DNA of 36,636 bases from a virus. Positions within the stretch are counted from its first letter, which is position 1; each line of letters starts with the position of its first letter. This document shows positions 23,759 through 31,370 of this stretch, piece by piece. Location of the stretch: the IMG/VR virus record IMGVR_UViG_3300025141_000321, positions 1 to 36,636 of that record; one strand, written 5' to 3'. The notes beneath the pieces are model-generated. The model ran no database searches. It worked only from the letters and a program-made list of their open reading frames with translations, and had not been told where the DNA came from. A program made the position numbers and the translations under genes.

Positions 23759-25602
23759 GGCTCCGGCCTCCACACGCCGAGCCGGCCCGCTCCATCGCGC
23801 ACCGGCTCGGCATCTGTCGACAATGACATCGTCAGCACAGGCTCCGCAAGGATCGGGATGTCCGGGCACGCCCGCTCTCCCTCCTCGATCATGATCTCGG
23901 CGAGCCTCTCCGCCGCCTCCGGCGCTCGGTCCGAGGGGCACTCGATTCCGATCTCATCGTGTACGAAGATGACAGGGCGGCACGTCCAGAGCGGCGACTC
24001 CGGCTCCGTGAAGCACTCCTTCGTCACCCGGTAGAGCGCCGCCTTCGAGAAATCGGCGACGATCCCCTGGAAGGGCGAATTACACGCCTGCGTGTACCGG
24101 CACCCGCCCCGGACGCGCCCGGAGACAGCCTGTGTGATGCGCGCCGCGCCCCCGCCATACTCGACCGCCTCGGCGACCCGTGCGAAATACTGGCGCATCT
24201 CCGGGAACCGGCGGAGCCAGGCTTGCTTCAGCGTCTGCGCCCTCTCCGGCGGGATCCGCACCTTGTACGAGCTCCACGCCCAATCCGAGAGCGCATCGGC
24301 GCCCATACCGCCGGCGAGCCCGAAATTCGCCACCTTGGCGAGCTGGCGCGCGTCCTTCACTTCCTCGACGCCGTCGGCGTGTAGGCGCATCGCCTCTTCG
24401 TAGTCGACGCCGAGGATCTCTGCGGCGACCTCGAGGTGGAGCTCCCGACCAGCCTGGAACGCCCTCGCCATCGCCGACTCTCCGAATTCCCACAGGAGGA
24501 TCTGAGCCAACGCGCGCAGCTCGGCGATCGAGTAGTCGCAGAGCGCGAAGACGTGCCCCGGGCGCGGGACGAACGCTGCACGCACGCCGCCCTTCTTCGG
24601 GAGATTTTGTAGGTTCGGGCGCGCGCACGAGGTCCGGCCGGTCTCGACGAGCACGCGCCAGCGCGGGTTGATCGGCACGTCCCGCCCTTCCTCGAGCGCA
24701 CAGACGTATGTGGCCAGGAACTTTTCGGCGTGCACGAGCCGGGCGAGCGCCTCAAGGTCTCCGTCCCCTGTGCTCTCGAGCGTCTCTCGGTCGGTGGCAA
24801 CCTGTCCGGTCTTCGTCTTCGGTGCCTCGTCTCCGAGGGCGGCGGCGACCCTGGCCTTGATCGCCGCCATGTTTTTCGAGCCCGTCGGACGGAGCAGACC
24901 TGCCGACGCCAGCGATGCACGGAGCCGGTCGATCTCGGTCTCGTGCTCCTTGCGGAGCGCGGCGACCTTGACCGGATCGGTTCGGAGCCCCCAACATCCC
25001 ATGAGGTGCAGCGCCCACGCCGCGCGCGTCTGCGCTGCTTCGTCCGGGGACGGGTCTCCGCGGTCTTCCTGCGCACCGTAGACGCGGAGCGTATAGACGG
25101 CGTCGAGGCGGGAATACTCGACCGCCTCGGTCGGCCACTCGGTTATTGGGAGCCCGTCGAGCTCGTGGTAGCGCGTGCGCCAGGCGTCCGGACCCTTGCC
25201 GTCGACCTGCTCGCCGAAGTGGCGTTCAACGAGGGCGGCGAGGGAGTACCGCGGCGGACGCCCGGTGTCAGGGTCGAATTTGAACCGGCCGAGGGCGATG
25301 TTGTGGAGCTGCTCGCGGACCTGAACATCGTGGACGCGCCCCTCGTCGTAGGCGGCGAAGATGCGCCGGAGGTAGTGTAGGCGCTCGCGAGGATATGTCG
25401 CCGCGGCGATCACGGCGAAGTCGTAGGAGATGTTGGCCCCGACGAAGCGCTCGTCCGTGTCGAGCCGCCGGAGCATGTAGCCGAGACCCTGTTCGCGTGC
25501 GAGCACGCCGGATTTATCATGATCGGCGTACGAGACGCAGACCATGCGCGGGGCGAGGCGACCGGGAGCAATGCGCCAAGTCTCGGTGTCGATGGCGATC
25601 AT
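23755..25602 (-). CDS. Family A DNA polymerase with 3'-5' exonuclease (615 aa)
   Basis: The replicative polymerase of the phage. ATG 25602 gives MIAIDTET, the Exo I motif (Asp5, Glu7); NISYDF (Asp61) is Exo II, and YSRLD (Tyr163, Asp167) Exo III, so proofreading looks intact. Polymerase parts: TGRTSCARPNLQNLP (321-335), motif A CDYSIAELR (Asp356, Glu361), motif B RQLAKVANFGLAGG (Arg419, Lys423, Phe427), NSPFQG (508-513), motif C VHDE (547-550). In motif B the Tyr of E. coli Pol I (Y766) is Gly431. No 5' nuclease domain. The frame stays open upstream through the pentapeptide array, but that is an artefact of 15-bp repeats. ATGA overlaps at both ends. Confidence 0.93.
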   Translation of the reverse strand: MIAIDTETWRIAPGRLAPRMVCVSYADHDKSGVLAREQGLGYMLRRLDTDERFVGANISYDFAVIAAATYPRERLHYLRRIFAAYDEGRVHDVQVREQLHNIALGRFKFDPDTGRPPRYSLAALVERHFGEQVDGKGPDAWRTRYHELDGLPITEWPTEAVEYSRLDAVYTLRVYGAQEDRGDPSPDEAAQTRAAWALHLMGCWGLRTDPVKVAALRKEHETEIDRLRASLASAGLLRPTGSKNMAAIKARVAAALGDEAPKTKTGQVATDRETLESTGDGDLEALARLVHAEKFLATYVCALEEGRDVPINPRWRVLVETGRTSCARPNLQNLPKKGGVRAAFVPRPGHVFALCDYSIAELRALAQILLWEFGESAMARAFQAGRELHLEVAAEILGVDYEEAMRLHADGVEEVKDARQLAKVANFGLAGGMGADALSDWAWSSYKVRIPPERAQTLKQAWLRRFPEMRQYFARVAEAVEYGGGAARITQAVSGRVRGGCRYTQACNSPFQGIVADFSKAALYRVTKECFTEPESPLWTCRPVIFVHDEIGIECPSDRAPEAAERLAEIMIEEGERACPDIPILAEPVLTMSLSTDAEPVRDGAGRLGVWRPEP

Positions 25603-26261
25603 CGAACAGCCCCGCGCGCGACAAGGTCCGCCCAGTCGCTGCGTCCATACGCGCCGCAAAGGTCCGTGTTGCGGAGGTTCGCGCCGCGGAGGTTCGCGCC
25701 GCGGAGGTTCGCGCCGAAGAGGTTCGCGCCGCAAAGGTCCGTGTTGCAAAGGTCCGTGTTGCAAAGGTCCGCGCCGCGGAGGTTCGCGCCGAAGAGGTCC
25801 GTGTTGCGGAGGTCCGCGCCGCGGAGGTTCGCGCCGCGGAGGTTCACGTCGCGGAGGTTCGCGCCGCTGAGGTTCGCGCCGCGGAGTTTGGGCGAGCACC
25901 TCAGCCAGATCTGAGGGTCAAATTGTCCGGATGTCTGAGGGTCCACCTCCCCCAGCGGGCGGATCCTCCGCCAGCACAACTTGTCGCCGTCGGACTCGAC
26001 AAGCCCCGCGCCCTCGACGAGCCAGACGCGGCAGCCGCGCCACCGAAGAGGGTCGGCGGTCGTGTGCCAGCCCTGCCGACAGATCTGCGGCTTTTCGACG
26101 GCGCGCGACCACCGTCCGATCGGTATGGGATCTGCGCTGCCTCCATTCGCCGGACGACCGTGCTGGTCAGTGACGCGCCACGAGAGGCGTCCTTCACTGA
26201 GCGCGGCTTCTGCGGCGTCGAGGAGGTCGGGGCGGACGATGCCGAAGTGCTGGTCGGGCAT
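25599..26261 (-). CDS. Pentapeptide-repeat protein (220 aa)
   Basis: Residues from about 128 to 205 are fifteen A(D/N)LxG-type pentapeptides (ANLSG, ANLRD, VNLRG, ANLRG, ADLRN, TDLFG ...), predicted to form a short right-handed beta helix of just under four coils. The first 125 residues are a separate domain with WHTTADPLRWRGCRVWLVEGAG and DGDKLCWRRIRPL, a make-up seen in small phage proteins next to pentapeptide repeats (DUF7666-like, from memory). Some pentapeptide proteins bind gyrase as DNA mimics, but this one is Arg-rich and not acidic, so that role is doubtful. GGAGTCCCCGCC precedes the ATG. The stop overlaps the polymerase start. Confidence 0.8.
   Translation of the reverse strand: MPDQHFGIVRPDLLDAAEAALSEGRLSWRVTDQHGRPANGGSADPIPIGRWSRAVEKPQICRQGWHTTADPLRWRGCRVWLVEGAGLVESDGDKLCWRRIRPLGEVDPQTSGQFDPQIWLRCSPKLRGANLSGANLRDVNLRGANLRGADLRNTDLFGANLRGADLCNTDLCNTDLCGANLFGANLRGANLRGANLRNTDLCGAYGRSDWADLVARGAVR
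25655..25886. repeat. Tandem 15-bp repeats coding the pentapeptides
   Basis: On the plus strand the units vary around GCGGAGGTTCGCGCC and GCAAAGGTCCGTGTT, about fifteen in a row. Because the unit is divisible by three, all frames stay open across the array, which creates false long frames on both strands. Two unit types (AN/AD type and TD type) alternate in blocks, pointing to growth by unequal crossing-over. Confidence 0.9.
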
Positions 26262-26287
26262 GGCGGGGACTCCATGGAGAGGGTGAT

Positions 26288-26358
26288 GCGCCCTCCCTCG
26301 TGAGGAGTGGTCGGATCGGGAGCAACGAGGGAGGGCGCGGAGCGCCGCCGGGGCGGCG
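26288..26358. other. Two hairpins between leftward genes
   Basis: First: GCGCCCTCCCTCGT (26288-26301) pairs perfectly with 26325-26338 (14 bp, 23-nt loop). Second: CGCCGCC-GG-GGCGGCG (26343-26358). They fill the 105-nt gap between the stop of the 26367 gene and the start of the pentapeptide gene. No T-run on either strand, so termination, attenuation or RNA processing are all possible. Confidence 0.7.
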
Positions 26359-26366
26359 TGTTCGGG

Positions 26367-26858
26367 CTAGTCCGTCGGCGACCAGCGGCAGACGGTGAAG
26401 GGGAGGTTCTTCTCGCGCGTCCGGGTCCCGAACGCCTCGCAGCGGACCTGGAGGCCACAGAGCGGGTTGTCCGGTCCGTACAACTTGTCCGCCTCGGCGG
26501 ACCACTCCGCCTCGGGGAGCTTCTCGAGGTCCGGCAGGACGGCGATGAGGATCTGCTTGATGTTCGCCAGCGCAGAGGCGTGCTTGAATTGCACCAGCCA
26601 CGTCAGCGCCTGACCGCGCTCCCAGACCGGGCAGTCCTCGGTGACGATCTCGCCGCCTTTGGATGACTCGTACGTCGACGCAGTCGCGGCGAACTCGACC
26701 ACCTCGAGCTCGTGTATTGCCATCATCTGCCCGCGGTTGCGGGAGCTCTCCTTGATCAGGATCTGCTTGATCCCGAAAACGTAGTTCCCGGGTGTGATGT
26801 ACTGACCAGTGCCGTGGACCTCGGCAGCGCCTAGTCCGGCGAAAATTGATGTTGACAT
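26367..26858 (-). CDS. Unknown replication-operon protein, DUF669/SSB-like? (163 aa)
   Basis: ATG 26858 has GAAGGAGTAGAACC in front. After a short start comes GTGQYITPGNYVFGIKQILI, then a strand pattern (MMAIHELEVVEF) and a helix (GQALTWLVQFKHASALANIKQILIAVL), ending CEAFGTRTREKNLPFTVCRW. The overall order, a beta barrel start with GxY entry, an inner helix and a final barrel strand, recalls phage DUF669-type proteins thought to bind single-stranded DNA. The likeness is weak. Its place near helicase and polymerase agrees with a DNA-binding role. Confidence 0.5.
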   Translation of the reverse strand: MSTSIFAGLGAAEVHGTGQYITPGNYVFGIKQILIKESSRNRGQMMAIHELEVVEFAATASTYESSKGGEIVTEDCPVWERGQALTWLVQFKHASALANIKQILIAVLPDLEKLPEAEWSAEADKLYGPDNPLCGLQVRCEAFGTRTREKNLPFTVCRWSPTD

Positions 26859-26862
26859 GGTT

Positions 26863-27150
26863 CTACTCCTTCTCGTTCTTGTCGTTGTTGTTGGTGTTGT
26901 TGGTGTTGGTGTCGGTGTCGACGGAGCGGATCAAGCGGTCGAGATACCACCGGGCCTTCCGGAGATCCTCGTCGCCGTTCTTGTGGGCCTCGCGCCAGAT
27001 GTACTTGATGACGTTGCCCTTGCAGAATCCCCGGAACTCGGCAGGCGTCAGCGCCGCGGCGAGGGCGTCGATACACTCGATCCCGCCGGCGGTGTAGTGG
27101 TCCGGGCGGTCGACGGGGTTGCTCCCGTCGTCTCGTGCATCCCAGATCAA
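26863..27150 (-). CDS. DUF3310-family protein (95 aa)
   Basis: The core VDRPDHYTAGGIECIDAL...LTPAEFRGFCKGNVIKYIWREAHKNGDEDLRKARWYLDRLI fits DUF3310 (often labelled nucleotide kinase-like in phages) almost word for word; biochemical function is not settled. TTG 27150 overlaps the helicase stop (TTGA) and no ATG or GTG is available before the core. The C-terminus is a run of Asp/Thr/Asn (DTDTNTNNTNNNDKNEKE) coded by a GTT/GGT triplet microsatellite at about 26874-26924. Confidence 0.8.
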   Translation of the reverse strand: MIWDARDDGSNPVDRPDHYTAGGIECIDALAAALTPAEFRGFCKGNVIKYIWREAHKNGDEDLRKARWYLDRLIRSVDTDTNTNNTNNNDKNEKE

Positions 27151-28760
27151 GGCAGATCCCCCCGCTCCGGGATGTCGACGACGTCGGCGAACAAGATCCG
27201 CTGACGCTGTCCTTGCGTCGCCTGCACGAATCGCGCATCCGCATGCGCGCTCTCGAACGCCCCCAGCAATGCGCCCGTCGGCAGGATGACCGTCGCGGTC
27301 ACGGTGTCCGCCTTCTGTCCGGTCCGGTGCGTCCGGCCGAGGAGCTGCTCCCAGCTCTTCCCGGATGCCGGCGAGCCGATGATGATCTGATCGGACCACG
27401 CTTGCAGGTTCTTCCCGGTGCCGTGGACGTGGATCGACGCCGCGCAGTCGTGTGTCTTGCGATCTGGGATCTCTGTGCCCTGACCGTAGACCGGGAGACC
27501 GAGCGTCCCGAGCGCATTGCCGACGGCGCGGTCGGAGTACCAGACGATCAGCGGTCGGCGGTTCTTCTCGAGCAGCTCGGCGACGCGGTCGATGACGTAG
27601 TCCGAGATCCACCGGGTGATCACGAGGTCCTCTACGCGGTAGCGCCCGCGGATGGACCTCCACCGCGCCCACGCCTGCCGCAACGCCGGATGCCCTCCTC
27701 CGCGCTCGCAGGCGACGGCGACCAGCAATGGAGAGTCATAGTGCACATCCGATGCCCGGTCGAGCTCGGCGCGCACGAGCTGGTGCCACCGGCGCCGGGC
27801 CTCCACCCACTCCATATCGGGATGCTCGCGGCCGACCCGGGTCCAGTCCCACATGTAATAGAACCCGAGCGAGATGCGACGGGCGTCCATGGCCTGGTGC
27901 GCCTCGGAGGGGTAGATCTCTCCGTCCGGGCTCTCTCCGTCGGCGACCTTGTGCAGTGCACGGACGACCGCGTCCGGGACGTGCGGGGCATCGCCGCGGA
28001 TCATGAGCGAGGCGCCCACGTCGCCGCCGTGGGAAATGACGACGCCTGCGGTGCACTCCAGGCGCATGGCGAGGGCGTTGCGTGCCTGCTCGATCCGCTC
28101 CTTGCCTCGCGCAGGCGTGCACCCCGACCAGCGGATCAGCTCGTCGGTGTAGAGCCAGTGCGCGGCAGCCGGTCTGCCCTTCACGTCGATGCATTCCGCC
28201 CACGCTTCCAGCTCGATGCGCGACCGGGGGAGCGGGGAACCGTCGCCGAGGGCGAGGGCGGACAGGTGTGCGTACTCGGTGATCGACCTGTTCGAGAGCG
28301 TCCCCGACATGGCGACGAAGTGCACGCCGGGATGCGCCGCCATGAAGCGGAGGAATCGTTGCGTCCGCGCGCTGGTCGGGTGCGCCAGACAATGCGCCTC
28401 GTCGGCGACAACGCAGATCTCGTCGGGCTCGTAGCCTTTCGCCAGGCGCTCGAGGAGGTCCGTCCCGCTGGCGCGGGAGAGCTCGGAGTATGCGACGACC
28501 ACGAGTCCTTCGGACAACCTGTAATGCATCGCCCACTCGGCGACGGCGCGGTTTGTCTGCGTTCTCAGCGCCGCGCGCGTGAGGAGGATCGTGCGCTTGC
28601 ACCCGAGGACTGTCCCGGCGAGCAGGGAGATCAGCGTCTTTCCCTCGCCGACGAGGACGTGACCGAGGAGACCGCCGGCGCGCTGGATCTCTGCGAGGGA
28701 TTCCGACTGGACCCGGAAGAGCGGAGGGGCATCGGGATGCCGCCGGAGCTCCTCGGACAT
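27147..28760 (-). CDS. SF2 (SNF2/DEAD-like) helicase (537 aa)
   Basis: An ATP-driven DNA helicase or translocase of the phage replication set. From Met at 28760: Q-like FRVQSESL (15-22), motif I VGEGKT (37-42), motif II VADEAH (118-123), motif III MSGT (151-154), and in the C-terminal half GTGKNLQAWSDQIIIG (motif V region) and EQLLGRTHRTGQKADTV (motif VI with the Arg pair). Start: ATG 28760 has GGGAG 5 nt upstream. The frame is open to GTG 28898 (GTGA overlap with the clamp-like gene) and GTG 28910, giving 583-587 aa; but the extra 46-50 residues are low-complexity and their DNA forms two perfect hairpins. Stop overlaps DUF3310 start. Confidence 0.87.
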   Translation of the reverse strand: MSEELRRHPDAPPLFRVQSESLAEIQRAGGLLGHVLVGEGKTLISLLAGTVLGCKRTILLTRAALRTQTNRAVAEWAMHYRLSEGLVVVAYSELSRASGTDLLERLAKGYEPDEICVVADEAHCLAHPTSARTQRFLRFMAAHPGVHFVAMSGTLSNRSITEYAHLSALALGDGSPLPRSRIELEAWAECIDVKGRPAAAHWLYTDELIRWSGCTPARGKERIEQARNALAMRLECTAGVVISHGGDVGASLMIRGDAPHVPDAVVRALHKVADGESPDGEIYPSEAHQAMDARRISLGFYYMWDWTRVGREHPDMEWVEARRRWHQLVRAELDRASDVHYDSPLLVAVACERGGGHPALRQAWARWRSIRGRYRVEDLVITRWISDYVIDRVAELLEKNRRPLIVWYSDRAVGNALGTLGLPVYGQGTEIPDRKTHDCAASIHVHGTGKNLQAWSDQIIIGSPASGKSWEQLLGRTHRTGQKADTVTATVILPTGALLGAFESAHADARFVQATQGQRQRILFADVVDIPERGDLP

Positions 28761-28774
28761 GGCCGCTCCCGCAA

Positions 28775-28850
28775 CCGAGACCGCGCGGGGGAGTCCCACA
28801 GCCCGCGCGGTCTCGGAGGGGCTGGTGCTCCCGCCATGGGCGGGAGCACC
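28775..28850. other. Two strong stem-loops ahead of the helicase
   Basis: Stem 1: 28775-28789 pairs with 28802-28816 (15 bp, 12-nt loop, CCGAGACCGCGCGGG). Stem 2: 28824-28835 pairs with 28839-28850 (12 bp, 3-nt loop, GGTGCTCCCGCC). Both are without mismatch. They lie between the clamp-like gene's stop and ATG 28760, or within an N-terminal extension of the helicase if it starts at 28898. Perfect pairing favours a noncoding leader, perhaps a translation or transcription brake. Confidence 0.75.
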
Positions 28851-28894
28851 TGCGCTCTGGCGTTGCCGCCGGCGCGCGATGGCGGTGGCGAGGC

Positions 28895-29398
28895 TCACTC
28901 GATGCGACACGGCATGACGATAATCTTGACCGTGCAGGCGGGCTCGTCCCTATTGTAGGCTGTGCCGTGGACGATAACAGGATCGAGGCCTCCGCCGACG
29001 TGCATCGTCAGGCGCGAATGACCAGTCGCGAGGATGGCCTCCGCAGCGCGCTTGACGTAGCGCGCGTCGAGGCTGACGACGGCGGCATCTTCAGAGGGGA
29101 CGAACATCGTCGCCACCCTGTCGAGTGGGGGGTAGTCGGGCGGGTGGTCGACAGGCTCGAGCGTCGTCGGGTCAAGATCTTCTTTGCGCGCCCTCGCCAC
29201 CGTGAGTGCTTGCGCGACCTCCTTGCTGTGCACCAGGCAGGACAGGTAGCTATCGGGCATCTCACCGAGCAGGAGTGCCGTGTGACCGTTCGTGGCGACG
29301 ACACCTGCCTCCCCGATCACGACGTGTTCGAGCGCGGGCCGAATGTCCCGAGGATGACAGACGAAATCCTTGATCCGGAATTTGCGCGGGATCTGCAT
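28895..29398 (-). CDS. Short sliding-clamp-like protein (167 aa)
   Basis: Two pieces recall bacterial DnaN: LEHVVIGEAGVVATNGHTALLLGE (compare the first-domain VxATDGHRL stretch) and SLDARYVKRAAEAIL...LTMHVGGGLDPVIVHG...VKIIVMPCRIE (compare the last domain, which ends in a VMPMRL-like strand). With 167 aa it is less than half of DnaN (about 366 aa), so if it is a clamp it would have two domains and probably form a trimer or higher ring, like PCNA or T4 gp45. It lies between nuclease and helicase genes. ATG 29398 is preceded by GAGGGTAGGACG. Confidence 0.6.
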   Translation of the reverse strand: MQIPRKFRIKDFVCHPRDIRPALEHVVIGEAGVVATNGHTALLLGEMPDSYLSCLVHSKEVAQALTVARARKEDLDPTTLEPVDHPPDYPPLDRVATMFVPSEDAAVVSLDARYVKRAAEAILATGHSRLTMHVGGGLDPVIVHGTAYNRDEPACTVKIIVMPCRIE

Positions 29399-29402
29399 CG
29401 TC

Positions 29403-31274
29403 CTACCCTCCGACCGTGATGACGCGCCGGGCGTGGGGGAGCATCACCTCGACCGCGGCATCCGTGCCGGGGAGCATCGGACGTGCGACGACGGCGCCGT
29501 GGAGATCCAGATCCCCGGACTCGAGCGCATTGGCCAGCGAGGCGGCAGCGAGCTTGGGGCCCTGCCCGTACGGGATCATCAGGTAGTGCGGGAGCTTGGC
29601 GGCCTCCGCGGCGCGCTCCTGGTGCTCCGCGAGGAGCTCGTCGAGGTAGACCACGCCGATGTGTCCTCGAGGGGCACACCCGATGTAGAGGTCGAATCCC
29701 TCCTCGAGCCGTAGGGCGCGATTTTCTGCGGCGAGCAGCGCCTCCTCCAGGCGACGCACCGTGACGTCGCGGAATCCGCTCTCGTCCTTGATCTTGTCGA
29801 GCTCTTCGAGCTGCTCGGGATCGTCGGCGACGTCCGTGTGTGTCTCAGGCACGACATCCGCGATCGTGATGGGGGGAGCCACCGCGGGGGTCTCTTCCTC
29901 CTCTGCGCGATCCTGCTTCGATCCGTCCCGCACGACGGAAGCCTCGACCCTGTTACGCAGGCGCACGGCTTCTACGATGTAGTCCGCCTTACGGGTGCCC
30001 TTGATCGCCCTGCCCTTCTCGTCGACGAGCGGATCGGCATCCTCGATGCCGTACCGCTCAGCCAGGAACGCGCGCATGTGTGGCAGGATCTCCTCACGCA
30101 TCCGGACCTTGCTCGGGCTCCCCGCGCCGTCGAGAGGCACACCGCGTGCCCACTCCGGGACGCTCTCGTCGTCCGAGTAGCTGGGCCGGCTGGTCCCGCG
30201 CTTCGGACCTGTCGACACCTCGCCGACGACGTCCGCGGGCGTGCCGTCAGGAGGGTTGATTTCGGTTTCGGCGCGCGGGGCAGGATCCGTGCCGTCCGCT
30301 GTCGGCTGGCTGTCGACGAGCGCATCGTCGACGGCGGTGTGGGGGTAGATACGGACGGGGGCACTACCCGTGCCGTCCGCTGTCGGCTGGCTGTCGACTG
30401 GCTCGGTGGCCTGCGTGGTAGTGGACTCGGTGGCCTGCTCGGCGAGCTGGGCCTTCCGGGCGGCGATGATTTCTGCAATTCCGGGCATAATGGGGGACTC
30501 CTTGGGTGTGTCGGATTGAAAGAGAGAAGCAAACGGAGACGTTGAGCGACCGACCTTGGCGCACCGCACCCGGTAGGGACATCCGCCGTAGTCGCCGCAT
30601 GCCTCGATGCTAAACCGGACGTCCTCGAGCGTCTGGACGTCTCGGGCGCACGACGCCATCTCCGAGACGGTGCCGCCGACGAGGCGCTCAAACGCTTCGC
30701 GGACCTCGTCGGCGGTGAAGCGCGCCGAGCGCGTCTCCGTCTTCGCCGCGCCCTGCGTCTGCGTGTACCGCAGGGAGACCACGACGTGATCGGGGACCCA
30801 CGCCGACTCGTCCATCACTGCGTAGGCGTAGACGATCGCCTGAGGGTCGAACCGGAGCTGCTCTTCGGTCTTGGCGAACTTCACGATCGAGCTCGTGGTC
30901 TTGTGATCGATGATCTCGGGCGTGCTGTCGCCGGGAAGGAGGAGATCAATCACACCCTTGGCGGGTGGGATCTGTCCTGCTCCGTCAATCCACACCTCGC
31001 GCTCTACGAGAGCAGGGCGAAGCGGTGGGGCCGGGAGCCCGGGGATCGCCGCTGTGGCGATCTCGACCGCGCGCTCGTCGTCGCCGCTCGGCGCCTCGCC
31101 CGTGAGCAGGTAGTGCTCGAGCAAGGCGTGCACGGTCTTGCCCAGCTCGGCGCCTTTGCCCGCGGGGGCGTCCTGGCCGAATAGGTACTTGAGCGCCCAG
31201 CGGCTCGGGCAGCGGCGATACGCGGCGACCTGGCTCGGGGACCAGTGCATCCATGTGCCGACCCGCTCAAGCAT
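29403..31274 (-). CDS. RecB/Cas4-like nuclease fused to an unknown domain (623 aa)
   Basis: Residues 1-255 are a PD-(D/E)XK nuclease: HWSPSQVAAYRRCPSRW (Cys22), KTVHALLEH (His49), GVID (Asp110), IIDHKT (Asp123, Lys125), QAIVYAYAV (Gln145), then CGDYGGCPYRVRC (Cys226, 232, 238), so with Cys22 a 4Fe-4S cluster as in Cas4/AddB is likely. Residues 263-623 form a different protein starting MPGIAEIIAARKAQLAEQ, with a disordered middle and a folded end (DLYIGCAPRGHIGVVYLDELL). Between them lies a ribosome-binding leader read as KESPI, so the second part may also be translated alone (29403-30488, 361 aa). ATG 31274 has GAGG upstream; GTG 31307 and ATG 31250 are alternatives. Confidence 0.8.
   Translation of the reverse strand: MLERVGTWMHWSPSQVAAYRRCPSRWALKYLFGQDAPAGKGAELGKTVHALLEHYLLTGEAPSGDDERAVEIATAAIPGLPAPPLRPALVEREVWIDGAGQIPPAKGVIDLLLPGDSTPEIIDHKTTSSIVKFAKTEEQLRFDPQAIVYAYAVMDESAWVPDHVVVSLRYTQTQGAAKTETRSARFTADEVREAFERLVGGTVSEMASCARDVQTLEDVRFSIEACGDYGGCPYRVRCAKVGRSTSPFASLFQSDTPKESPIMPGIAEIIAARKAQLAEQATESTTTQATEPVDSQPTADGTGSAPVRIYPHTAVDDALVDSQPTADGTDPAPRAETEINPPDGTPADVVGEVSTGPKRGTSRPSYSDDESVPEWARGVPLDGAGSPSKVRMREEILPHMRAFLAERYGIEDADPLVDEKGRAIKGTRKADYIVEAVRLRNRVEASVVRDGSKQDRAEEEETPAVAPPITIADVVPETHTDVADDPEQLEELDKIKDESGFRDVTVRRLEEALLAAENRALRLEEGFDLYIGCAPRGHIGVVYLDELLAEHQERAAEAAKLPHYLMIPYGQGPKLAAASLANALESGDLDLHGAVVARPMLPGTDAAVEVMLPHARRVITVGG
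30287..30398. repeat. 31-bp direct repeat in the linker of the nuclease fusion
   Basis: 30287-30317 and 30368-30398 are identical (start CCGTGCCGTCCGCTG), 81 bp apart, coding VDSQPTADGT twice in the disordered part of the second domain. The repeat suggests a slippage or crossing-over event that lengthened the linker by 27 residues. Confidence 0.85.
30486..30501 (-). promoter_or_regulatory. Internal ribosome-binding site and ATG within the nuclease fusion
   Basis: On the minus strand GGAGT (30501-30497), 8 nt, ATG (30488-30486). The motif GGAGTCCCC is the same leader that precedes the starts at 20743, 21414, 26261 and 31799, so initiation here is likely although the frame is open from upstream. 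It would yield a separate 361-aa protein. Confidence 0.6.
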
Positions 31275-31306
31275 GGATTGCCTCGAGGGCAGCGACCGCT
31301 GAGCCA

Positions 31307-31337
31307 CGAACTGTCCGACTAAATCGCGAACTGTCCG
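31307..31337 (-). promoter_or_regulatory. Paired 11-bp direct repeats, possible operator
   Basis: CGAACTGTCCG occurs at 31307-31317 and 31327-31337, 20 bp from start to start, that is two helix turns. They lie in the 96-bp gap ahead of the nuclease fusion gene. Such in-phase direct repeats are typical of regulator sites. No confident -10/-35 pair was seen next to them. Confidence 0.45.
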
Positions 31338-31370
31338 GGGCGAAGGGATCGATCTCGTTGTAGAGCGAAA

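Noticed and set aside
25603-25899. N-terminal extension of the DNA polymerase with RREPP repeats
   Set aside because: It is the pentapeptide array read in another frame; MIAIDTET at 25602 is the natural start with an ATGA overlap.
27135-28958. 607-codon open frame on the plus strand opposite the helicase
   Set aside because: It mirrors the helicase codons; high-GC genes leave long antisense frames. The minus-strand protein has all helicase motifs.
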